Origin: Usnea hakonensis
Lineage: Eukaryota; Ascomycota; Lecanoromycetes; Lecanorales; Parmeliaceae
Direction of reading: 5' to 3'
Length of the DNA stretch: 16,007 nt
Assembly (NCBI GenBank): GCA_013423325.1
Contig: BLJB01000456.1
Coordinates: forward strand, 9,999 to 26,005
Under the pieces are notes generated by a model that made no database searches, had not been told where the DNA came from, and saw only the letters and a list, made by a program, of their open reading frames with translations. Shown here one piece after another: positions 1 to 8,597 of this stretch; position 1 is the first letter of the stretch; each line of letters opens with the position of its first letter. The translations under genes and the position numbers were made by a program.

Positions 1-2
1 CT

Positions 3-818
3 CTGCAGTTGGCCGGTTCTGTTTGTGAAGTTCGACAGTCGCTTGAAATTGCCCTGAAGCAGGGAGCCGTTAAAGAAGCAATTTGCCGAAAATGGACATA
101 CATAATTCCAAGACCCAACACGAGTTCTTCACGTTTCGAAGCTGTCGTGGACACAAAAAAGTTCTTCCAGATGGGTTGGAATCTCATTGAGAGCGGCAAT
201 TCAGGAACACGCCAGCACCTCATCACCAAACTCGGTACAGAGACGGGACTTGCAATCATCAAAATCATGACAGGTATTATGGATGCCACCCAAAAGGACG
301 AAACCACTGTCTCGATATTTAGAGATAGGACTCTTCCTTTCTACAGGATCATATCTCATCCGGATGTGCTATCCTCGCTAATACTAGAGACTCCTGTTGA
401 TACCATCTACACCTTTCTCTTCGGTCCTAGTGGTCGGCGTGGTCTGAGTGTGTTCCGCTTTAGAGCAACTGCTCTAAGTGGAATGATTTTGGGACATTCT
501 TCAAGCGATGAAGAAGTCTCTACCATTGCCATATCATCAAGTCTCGCAGTTCTATCCCGGCTGATCGAGATCAACCAAGTCATTCAAGGCTTCACTGCCA
601 TTGTAGAGACAATATCTGCCTGTATTCCTGAGAATTTCATGGTACCGAGCGCACAACAAAGCCTCACTCGAATCAGACGTCGTCTCAACATCGGCTCTTC
701 ATTGCCTCTCGCACCAAGCCAATCAACTCCGCAAAATACCTTATCTGCATGGACTACTACTCTTCTTCACAAAACCTTTCACGGGAGCTCTGAAAGGTTT
801 GGCAGTCATCTTACGTAA
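3..818 (+). pseudogene. ZNFX1/NFX1-type helicase-like protein, N-terminal fragment
   Basis: The frame is open from the left edge of the window, with no ATG near the edge, so the 5' part lies outside. About 271 codons are visible, ending in TAA at 816-818. The text resembles the helical N-terminal region found ahead of the SF1 helicase core in fungal NFX1-type zinc-finger proteins (ZNFX1-like). The best stretch is around codons 125-150 (LETPVDTIYTFLFGPSGRRG), followed by a serine-rich linker (LAPSQSTPQNTLSAW). In that family the linker leads into the helicase domain. Here no helicase motif follows in any frame before 925, and the last 15 or so codons look like a frame-slipped version of the expected continuation. 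Family assignment is from recall of similar fungal proteins and is moderate. I infer a truncated, probably non-functional copy. The gene converges on the MATE gene with a 106 bp gap. The alternative is a genuine short protein. Confidence 0.5.
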
Positions 819-924
819 ATTTCAATCCAACTACATGATGCTCCTTTACGCCCGCGATATCATTTTTTAGCTACCCGTATACTCCTTCACCAGCCTACTA
901 GATTACAATAGTCGATCAAGCAGA

Positions 925-3031
925 TCAGCCGATATTGTCGACAGTCATGGTCCTAGCACGCGCATCCTCCATCACCTTGTCCCACTTTGGCATGAAGACC
1001 ACCACCGTTTGCGAAGCCGCCACTAAGATTAATGCCAATGCTACACCGACCCAGAGGCCCGCTATCTCCCATTTTACAAGGAACGCCAAGCTTAGGCTCA
1101 CAGGCATTGCGACGGCGTAATAAGCCGGGGTTTGAATGTAGCTGGATCTGGAAATCACGTTAGTATCGGAATGGAGGATTGATGGAAGAGCCGATGTACA
1201 TATATTGCCGTCCTTGGCCTCGGAGGACCCCGCCGCTAACCGAAGCGAGGACGTCGGCGACCTGGAAAAGGGCTAGAACAGGTACAACGCGCCCGACGAG
1301 CTCTATGAATACTTTCGCGTTAGCTACCGCACGAGATGGTACAAGAATTTTGAGAGCCAGCATGGAGACTCACTGATCACATCTGTGTCGTCGGTAAAGA
1401 AAGCACCGATGTGGTCTTTGGCCAGTATCAACACTGCGCAATCCAGCACGCCGAGCACGGTTCCGAGGGTCAATGCAGCCTTTGATGAGGTTTTCGCATT
1501 CTTGGGAAATCCGGCACCCAGGTGATGTCCGACCCGCACACATGATGCGATTCCTAGAGCAAATGGGATTTGGTACAACAAGCTCGAAAGTGTGGCAAGG
1601 ACCGCTTGCGCGGCCAAGGCACTTGTACCAAAGTACGACGCGAAGAGGGTGAGAAGTTCGAATGCGAGAAATTCGGCCTCGATCATAATAACACCGGGGA
1701 CGGCGAGTCGAAGGATCGGGCTCCAATCGTGGAAGCCGCGTTTTGTAAACCCGCTCCACCCTTGATAGCCGTTGATAAAACGGACATATAGGAACAGGCA
1801 TAACGGCATAAGCCAATCTATGCACCAAGAGCCTTTGTCAACTCTAGACCGACGCCGTTGGAAGGACTGGTGAGATTCATTCCGACTTACTAATTACTGT
1901 TAAGCTTATCGCTGCACCGAAGAATCCTATACTACTCAATCTGAACATCAGCAAGTGAGAGTCATGACCCAAACAAGATATCGACGCGAGGGAATGTATC
2001 GTACCCTAGTTTCGGATGCCACACAAGAACGTACGTCATTACGACGTGCACTGGCACCAGGGCCAGAAGAATGGCCGAGCCAGCATGGTATATGCCTTGA
2101 CATTGGACGAACTTCTTGCCAGCTTCGAACAGCGCATAACCCGGCCTTTACATTTCAACAATTAACAATCGTCGTCTGTCTTGACCTCACACGGTTGGAA
2201 ATGGGAAAAATGGTCGACTTACGCTCCGATGAAAAGGATTCTCAGGTATTGTCCGGCCATCAATGCTACCTCCGTCTCCGGCACTATTCGAGACAGTATC
2301 TGTGGACTGAGACCCCAAACAACACCGATACCCACCGTCGCCAGCATCAACAGGTACACACATCGCTGCAGATACACGCCGAGATCTTGCTTTCGGCCCG
2401 ATCCCCAAGACTGGGCGCATAGCGTGTCAAGTGCTGTTGTGAAGCCTTGATAGAAAGAATAGCCCTAAGACCACATGTGGATTAGGTTGAGCAAGTAAAG
2501 GGAAAGACACATCTGCTTTATGGCTAGGTCTTGAACCTGGTGGGGTTACCGTGACTATCGGCAAAGGGTCAGATCATGTGATTATATGCGGCTGGGGTAG
2601 TTGGAGCTGACGATTTGCTGACATTGTTGCCAAAGAACAGGCAGCAAGTGCTTCCTTTCCAAGATTACCAACGAAAAACTAGGTTCTCCATTACTCATCT
2701 ATCGCCACGTTTGGGTGGGAGATGAGGGTTTACCAATGAAGAGAGTGTCATGGAGTATTGCAGCAGGAAGGCCAAGACCAAGGGTGCCTGTGATGAGTTC
2801 AATTGGATTGTACTGAATGAGGACTAGTGGCAGACGAACCGAGGATTTGGCCAGCGCCTTTGTTTCCATTGAGAGGGTTGTTGACTTCTCTTGGCATGCT
2901 GCTGATGGCCTGTTCGGCTCGACATAAGAGGATGGTGCATCTCCGTGGTCAGGAAGCAGAGGTGATGTCCAATCATGCTCAGACACGGCAGCATCTGTTT
3001 TGCCGCTCAATATGTGAGGTTGAGACGCCAT
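925..3031 (-). CDS. MATE family multidrug/toxin efflux transporter, 10 exons, 506 aa
   Basis: Integral membrane antiporter expected to export small molecules or toxins by cation exchange. Exons (minus strand): 2840-3031, 2734-2787, 2612-2678, 2550-2554, 2223-2464, 2005-2145, 1891-1940, 1374-1817, 1200-1302, 925-1147; they sum to 1521 nt with no internal stop. The start is ATG at 3031 in a CCATGG context. A 60-residue hydrophilic cytosolic N-terminus is followed by about twelve hydrophobic segments from residue 65. Family-typical stretches are ALDTLCAQ (117-124), GAPGYALFEAGK (186-197), EAEFLAFE (297-304), GHHLGAG (347-353) and GGVLRGQGRQ (422-431). Introns are 52-85 nt, all GT-AG; the one at 2146-2222 uses an AAG acceptor. 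Unspliced frames look like four separate ORFs, so a naive reading would call it a pseudogene. It is divergent from the P450. Splice sites are inferred by eye. MATE assignment is strong; the substrate is unknown. Confidence 0.88.
2550..2554 (-). other. 5-nt micro-exon of the MATE gene
   Basis: The minus-strand sequence TCACG lies between an acceptor (CCGATAG, with CTGAC upstream as branch site) ending at 2555 and a donor (GTAACC) starting at 2549. The flanking introns are 2555-2611 (57 nt) and 2465-2549 (85 nt, acceptor TTAG). Including it turns AAT-C / TC-ACG / GGC-TAT into N-L-T-G-Y, which matches the NITGY-like stretch of fungal MATE proteins and keeps the frame. Skipping it puts the downstream exon out of frame and soon reaches a stop. 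Confidence 0.7.
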
Positions 3032-5089
3032 GGAAGATGCTAATTCATCATGTAGGAAGGATGAGCCGGTCAAGTTGTTTTGCTTTTACCTGGAAAGAAA
3101 GAAGATGTGAAGGTCGTGTTGAATGCGAGGTTCAGATGTTGCAAGACGATCAAAACTAAGCTTGCTACTGATCTAAATACTTCCGGGCTCATTGGTAGGC
3201 CTCATTTCCAGGAGATGGTCGGACGAGACTGAAAGACCAATGTCCTCATCATTTAGTCTCATGGCGCAAGCTCCATCACGCCATGCAAGCACATGCCCCA
3301 GAGCCAGGAGGTGTATGCAAAGCCAGTCGTATGGAAACATGACTTGCAGAGGGTACAGCAGGATATGCCTGAAAGCACATTGAGGGACCAGTGTGATTGA
3401 TTGATTGATCCCCAGAAATGCGGGGCGTTCCGTATTCAGCATTCAGCATATAGGAGTTGCGTGTCGAAGGCGTTCCTGCGGAATTAAATTGCTTGACGCC
3501 AATAGAAACGTTAAAATTATAAGCTCCAAGCCACGCCGACTCTTGCACTACCTTAGCGCCTGAAGGGATCTGATTACTTATTGAATTCAATTTTCAACAT
3601 TGGCGCAGGGTCCAGAGTTGAGGGTGTGGGGTTAGCGATTGGGTATCCTTCAACACTGAGAGCCGCTGTGCAGTGCCTTGCTAGAAACGGATGGGAAACC
3701 CATCAAATCAACCATCAAGAAACATATAGACATGGGTCACCTCCTGGTGTCCGGCCACCCGAGCCGGAACCCTATCGCTTACTCTTTCCCGATACAAGGT
3801 ATTCAGATCTCATAACCCTCGTCACTTGACTACCAACACCAATCTAAAACAGCTCCGTAGGATAAAGTCGTAGGCAAGTGTCAGGGGAAATTGGGGACAA
3901 AGTATCTCCATGTTCAGCTGGACTATATGAGCCACGCTGGGCTAGCGTGGGTTTGCCTCCGATCTGATGATACAACTCCTCGTAAAATGGCAGAATGGCA
4001 TCATTAGTACGTTTATGCTCGATCCAGGAGAGATGGCTGGTTGGGCCCATCTGCATCTACCCCGTGCAGGTCATCTACGAGGGGTTAGGGGATACGTCGG
4101 ACTGCAGCCTGTCGGTCAATCGGACAGACAGATTCGGACCTGTCTGGGCCACTCCCCATAATTTTTCAAAGAGCGGTACGTTGTTCGTGCGGCTCGTATA
4201 TCCCTCATTCATCCTGGCGATCCGATCATGGTGCATTTAGCCTCGAATGAGTGCCCTGCAGTACGTCCACACCGCTTCAGGACCCCAGTGAACGTGGCGT
4301 CTCTGTCTGCACTCTTGAGTAACGAAAGGAACATGATTCGTTGAGGATTCGTTTTTCAAAAAATTATCTTCTGTATGGTGAAAGCGTCTGCCTGATCAAT
4401 TAGACCTAGGTCAATACGTCATCGCTTTACTACTGGCTGACTAAGGCCCTTGCCCTAGGACATGTTCGGCCACACAGCTAGTAAAAGGAAAGCGGACATC
4501 ACACACCTAGTATAAGCGATCTGTTTAGCTAACTAACCTTGTGCAGATCAGCATCTGATTGGTGAAAGGGTCGGACCCACTAGTAATCTCAGCCTCGCTT
4601 TTTAACGATGGCTTGCAGCGAGGTTCAATGTCGCCGGCTAGGTTTGATGATCGACGTTTCAACCCTCGTGGGTCCCAGCCAAATGAGACGGCTCCTTCCT
4701 CGTCGCCACATAACTTCCTCTACGCGCAAGCTACTGCGATGTAGTGGTCGCTGTCGGAGTGTCTGGATGCTTCCCCGCAGCTTCCCATGCATTCTTCTAT
4801 GCATAGGTCTAGGATTGCATATTTGTACTCCGTGCCAGTAGATTCTCTATCCACCAGTTTAGGCATAGAGTTAGTTATTCCCCATCAGCTATATAGCAGC
4901 TGATGGTCCCTACATGGATTCTATATGCTATTCATCATCACCACTGCTATGCCCCGTGGAGATTCAGCACGTGGTGAAAAAGCATCTGGCTCTCCGCGGA
5001 GTCTTGTCGTATGAACTCTAATTGCGTCTGCGGTGGTCGGTTTCCGTCTCGTTTGACTGCCGCATCTGTGGTCCGATCTCCCGTCACAA
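3032..5089. other. 2 kb spacer between the divergent MATE and P450 genes
   Basis: No convincing gene. Open frames of 60-110 codons occur on both strands but overlap each other antisense and have no recognisable domains. The least random is 3557-3829 (+), with GVGLAIGYPSTLRAAVQCLA and a proline/glutamate-rich tail (GVRPPEPEPYRLL); its complement also reads open for 37 codons (3574-3687), so neither strand can be preferred. A minus-strand frame at 3173-3442 has one moderately hydrophobic stretch (HILLYPLQVMFPYDWLCIHL). There is a short GATT tetranucleotide run near 3394-3409. The stretch presumably carries both 5' regulatory regions; it may also contain decayed coding sequence. Confidence 0.5.
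4883..4905. promoter_or_regulatory. Inverted repeat with TATA-like core upstream of the P450
   Basis: Eight-base arms CATCAGCT (4883-4890) and AGCTGATG (4898-4905) pair perfectly around 7 nt. The overlapping GCTATATAGC (4888-4897) is itself a perfect 10-bp palindrome. It lies about 185-205 bp upstream of the P450 ATG, a plausible place for a TATA element plus a dimeric regulator site. Function is inference from symmetry and position only. Confidence 0.35.
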
Positions 5090-6821
5090 ATGGCCACCGT
5101 CGACGACATTTTCGGTTGCCTCAAGCCGAGCATTGCGGCCATCCTCGTGTTCATTTTCCTCTACGCGTTCTTGATATATCCGCTCTTCTTTGCTCCACTC
5201 AGTCATGTGCCAGGCCCCGTCGGGTGCAAGCTTTCGTGGTACTACCTTGCCTATTTTGATGTACGGCTCACAAGGAACGATCAGATCGCGGAATGGCATA
5301 AGAAGTTCGGCCCGGTCATTTGCATCCGACCGGGGGAAGTGTCCCTCTCAGATCCTCTTTTGATGAGAGAGATTTATGGCACCAAGGGCAAATACACCAA
5401 AAGCAATTTTTTTGATCATTTCATGACATACGGAGCGAAGGCTTTGTTTTCGATTGGTCCATACTGGGAACATCAGCAAAAAAGGATGCTAATATCGACA
5501 TTCTATCACCGAACGACCATCAATAAGCCAGTGGTCGAGCTCTCTGTGCGCGAACGAATGCACCAACTGTTCGATCAAATCGACTTGAGACTTCAAGCCA
5601 AGCCCGACGACCGGACGATGATGATGTACCCCATCTTCAACTGCTTCGCCTTTGACAACATCTCCCGACTCCTGTACGGTCCTCGACATTGCGCGTACAC
5701 CATCGAGAATGACTGCCGAGAACGTCAACTTCTCTTGTCGATGAAACAGGCACAATTATGGAGTCCGCTGAAATTCAACTTCCCTGTCATCGTCAGTGCC
5801 TCGTATTTGACCAAACGATTCTTTCCGGACGGATTGCGAGCCTCCCTGTCAGCGGAACATGATCTGGCAGATTGGAACTGGAGGACGCTCACGGAAGCCA
5901 TCAAGGACAAGGAGGCGACAGAGGACCACTCTTTACTGGCCCGAATGTGCACCGTCAAAGACAAGGACGGACAGCCGCTCGACCTCAATTATATCGCGTC
6001 AGAGCTATTCGACCACCTCAACGCGGCCCAGGAAACAGTCGCGGTAGCACTCGTGTACGTCAGCTACCACCTGGCGATCCGTCGCGACTGGCAGGCCATG
6101 GTCCGAAAGGAGCTGCAAGCATTACCGGTGCAGGAAGACGGGTTCCCATCCTTTGCAGCCATCGAAGCGGCCCCGTTGTTTGAAGCCTTTATCCGCGAGG
6201 TCCACCGCGTCAACCCGGGAGCGAGCGGGCGGCAGGAGAGATATGTCCCGGACGGAGGAAAGGAGTATGATAGCATCTTCCTCCCACAAGGGGTTCGTCG
6301 GCCCCGCTTATGTTTTTTATTTTTTTTGTCCTTTTTCTTTTTAATTTTCTTTTATCTTTTTCCTTTTCTCTCCCTCTTCATATGCTCCCTTCATTCTCGC
6401 GTCACCTGATCCCCCCCAACCCAATACCCAACATCCAACAATTCTAATAATTATAATCATCCCCCCACAGACCCGCGTCTCCGCATCCACCATCGCCCTC
6501 CACCACAACCCCACCGTCTTCCCCTCCCCCACACTCTTCGACCCCTCCCGCTGGCTCGACCTGTCCCCGGACCGGCTCCAGGACCTGGAACGCTCCTTCA
6601 TCCCGTTCGGCTACGGCGCGCGCATGTGTCTGGGCAAGGCGCTCGCGACGATGGAGATCAAGCTCCTGGTCGCATGTCTGTGTTTGAGGTTTGAGATGAG
6701 TGTTGAGGGGGAGGGGGGTGGGGGATCGGGAGGAATGACGGAAGAGGCGATGTGGCAGACGGGGACGATGGATAGCGTGCCGTGGGGGTTGAGGTGCGAT
6801 CTTGTCTTGCGCACTCTTTAG
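5090..6821 (+). CDS. Cytochrome P450 monooxygenase, two exons, 517 aa
   Basis: Heme-thiolate monooxygenase, expected to be ER-anchored and fed by cytochrome P450 reductase. Exons are 5090-6292 and 6471-6821 (1554 nt). The start ATG is in a CAAATGG context. A membrane anchor spans about residues 13-35, followed by the proline hinge VPGP (40-43). The I-helix oxygen-activation site reads AAQETV (312-317), a variant of the usual AGxET with A for G. The K-helix ExxR is EVHR (370-373). After the intron come the PERF-like FDPSRW and the heme loop FGYGARMCLG (447-456), a full match to FxxGxRxCxG with Cys454 as iron ligand. Length is normal for fungal P450s. The intron is phase 0, 178 nt and unusually T/C-rich. 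Near the C-terminus a glycine-rich insert (GEGGGGSGG) interrupts the usual tail. Substrate is unknown; an adjacent divergent MATE gene suggests secondary metabolism or detoxification, by inference only. Confidence 0.92.
6293..6470 (+). other. P450 intron with long pyrimidine tract
   Basis: Donor GTTCGT at 6293 and acceptor CCACAG ending at 6470 join LPQG to TRVSAS in phase 0. At 178 nt it is two to three times the length of the other introns in the window. Positions about 6309-6395 are almost all T and C. A possible branch site is CTAAT near 6444. Confidence 0.75.
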
Positions 6822-7019
6822 TCGTCGGGATTGGGCTGCACGGGGCGACTTTTTCGGCTGTTTTCGAGAGGGAAAAAGGGGGGGGGAAATGTGAGTCGCT
6901 GGACGTGAGTGTCGAAAAACTGGATTTTACCTACTTTTTCGCTTCTCAGCCTACTTTTTTTTTTTGATTGATTGGTATACAACAATAGTGTGGTACAGTA
7001 TAGTATCTGTCTACCGCCG

Positions 7020-7086
7020 CCCCCCCCCCCCCCCCCCCCCCNNTTTTCCCCCCCCCCCCCCCCCCCCCCCTTTTTTTTTAAAAAAA
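7020..7086. other. Poly-C / NN / poly-C / poly-T / poly-A stretch (assembly junction)
   Basis: 22 C (7020-7041), NN (7042-7043), TTTT, 23 C (7048-7070), 9 T, then 7 A. Two undetermined bases inside symmetrical homopolymers strongly suggest a join or collapsed region made by the assembler rather than natural sequence. Distances and linkage across this point should be treated as uncertain. Confidence 0.85.
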
Positions 7087-7111
7087 CGTTTATTTTTTTC
7101 ATCTCCACAAT

Positions 7112-7153
7112 TATAAACTATAAATTATAAATTATAAATTATAAATTATAAAT
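7112..7153. repeat. Heptamer tandem repeat (TATAAAT)6
   Basis: Six head-to-tail copies of TATAAAT; the first ends in C instead of T and the other five are identical. It is a microsatellite-type array directly after the homopolymer stretch. No function is apparent. Confidence 0.9.
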
Positions 7154-7419
7154 ATAAAACGAATATGATCGCGTATAAATATCCGATAAACATGACTTAC
7201 CGACTGAATCACCCTATCTTACTTACCTTACTTGTATCTTTCGTCGCGATGTTTGTGTTATTCTCTCTGGTTGGGTTGGTATGCCGATACGGAGACGTTC
7301 GATTGTGTAGACGACTGCTGAGGATGTTGGGGCTATTTTTATGTCTGAGCATGATATAGAACTGTCTTGCCCACGTGGACGCGCCGCATCCCCGTGCATC
7401 GCGTCCCCAGGCTTCGTAT

Positions 7420-7441
7420 TCCTAGGCTCCGGAGCCTAGGA
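7420..7441. repeat. 22-bp perfect palindrome without spacer
   Basis: The two 11-base halves TCCTAGGCTCC and GGAGCCTAGGA are exact reverse complements, with a TCCGGA centre. It lies in non-coding DNA, about 600 bp downstream of the P450 and about 540 bp beyond the 3' end of the PSDC gene. It could be a dimeric protein-binding site or an intrinsic cruciform; the sequence does not tell which. Confidence 0.9.
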
Positions 7442-7976
7442 TGAAATGCTGGGGAACTTCCCTCTGTAGGAGGGTCTGGTGTTCCCATCTCAATAAAAGA
7501 GTGAAGCTTATCAGTGTGTGGTTGTTGGGAGGGATAATGTCGATGGATGTAGTACTGCAGGACAAAGATGGAGAAGTATGACGGACGTTAGGGTCAGAAA
7601 AGGAGACTGGGTCATGGAAAGTTGATAGGTGAGTTGGGTTGAGAGAGCGGTGGCTAGCGTGTTACTCTTCGACTTTATTGGGGAAAGTCCTCTCACAATA
7701 GTTTGCCTACATAAAAGAAACAAAGAAGGACCTTTACAGCCTTATGAGATATACGATATTAAGGTCAATATTGAAAAGGCTTCGTAGTAATATTTTAATG
7801 GGTTTTTAGGGGGTTATAAGCTTTGATTCTAGGATCATTGTTTGAAAAGGATTATAATGAGATTCTTGGTAAGGCTAAAGTTTCAAATCTCCCGTCGCCT
7901 TGCTAGGAATCTCGAATTTGGCCCTATGATAGTACGCTGGAAGAGGGCGGAGGTTTTCTGTATTAGGGGACTGTTG

Positions 7977-8597
7977 TCAAATTGTGGTGAGCGCCCCAAG
8001 TAGCAAGCTATACATTTTGCTTACGATTTCAAGCAGAATGTACACAAGAATTAATGTACCCCGTATACACAGCCCTAGTGTAGTCTCGTTTAGCCAGCCG
8101 TCTTCGTGATCCGTAAGGACAGTAGCAGATAGTGGCGTGCCCAGGAAAACGGCCAATTTATTCAGAATTCTCGCAAAGTGCTCGCTAACTTCTCGCCGAA
8201 GGAAAAACGCATTGCCAGAACTTGTGCACATTGGCCGGTCAAGAATGGCGTCGATAGGAAAGCCAATTAGCCCTACCTCATCGGCAATGATACTCCACTG
8301 GGGAGCACTGTCCATGAGGTGATTGATGAGCTTCAGCATGTGGTGGAAATCGCGGACTTGGGGCTCCAGCAACGGATCGCAATCGTAAGGCTTCTTTTCA
8401 GGTACCTCGGTAAACATCAAAGACGCCAGTATCTTCAGTTTTACATCACCTTCAACGAGCTCTTGGAATTCTCGGAGCTCATGTTTCAGACCTTTGTCGT
8501 GTTTGTCGGCATGATCGATGACATTGCTCAGCCACTTCCGAGTCCAGCCATGGTCCTGTGGCACCCAATGGCCAAGCTTATGGGGTTTGATGCTCAT
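7977..8597 (-). CDS. PSDC-domain protein lacking the decarboxylase catalytic domain, 206 aa
   Basis: The start ATG at 8597 opens with LGHWVPQDH (8-16), a typical beginning of the N-terminal PSDC domain (PF12588) of fungal phosphatidylserine-decarboxylase-like and PsiD-type aromatic amino acid decarboxylases. Other family-like stretches are PYDCDP (70-75), VRDFHHMLKLINHLM (81-95) and GFPIDAILDRPMCTSSG (112-128), resembling the family's GxPxNAILDWPMGTxxG with some substitutions. The domain ends near residue 168 (DGW). In complete enzymes a pyruvoyl-dependent catalytic domain with a serine self-cleavage motif follows. Here residues 176-203 are instead hydrophobic (GTLILVYILLEIVSKM) and a stop follows. 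No catalytic exon is visible downstream to 7500. It is either a truncated relic or a stand-alone, perhaps membrane-tethered, PSDC protein. Catalysis by itself is not expected. Confidence 0.68.
   Translation of the reverse strand: MSIKPHKLGHWVPQDHGWTRKWLSNVIDHADKHDKGLKHELREFQELVEGDVKLKILASLMFTEVPEKKPYDCDPLLEPQVRDFHHMLKLINHLMDSAPQWSIIADEVGLIGFPIDAILDRPMCTSSGNAFFLRREVSEHFARILNKLAVFLGTPLSATVLTDHEDGWLNETTLGLCIRGTLILVYILLEIVSKMYSLLLGALTTI

Larger units (their letters stand above)
6822..7976. other. Low-complexity intergenic region
   Basis: Holds the P450 3' flank, a homopolymer stretch with two Ns, a heptamer tandem repeat, a 22-bp palindrome (listed separately) and AT-rich sequence at 7740-7870. 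A 64-codon frame at 7165-7359 (+) contains a hydrophobic run (LLTLLVSFVAMFVLFSLVGL) but has no homology I recognise and begins just after the tandem repeat; I do not call it a gene. I also searched the minus strand of 7500-7976 by eye for the missing decarboxylase domain of the next gene and did not find it. Confidence 0.6.

Noticed and set aside
925..1828. MATE gene as a pseudogene split into three or four ORFs
   Set aside because: Canonical introns at 1148-1199, 1303-1373, 1818-1890 and others join all pieces into one uninterrupted frame.
3192..3442. Overlapping (+) and (-) open frames as membrane-protein exons
   Set aside because: No family signature, no convincing splice partners, and both strands are equally open.
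7165..7359. 64-residue hydrophobic small protein
   Set aside because: Begins beside a low-complexity array and assembly gap, with no homology recognised and no supporting context.
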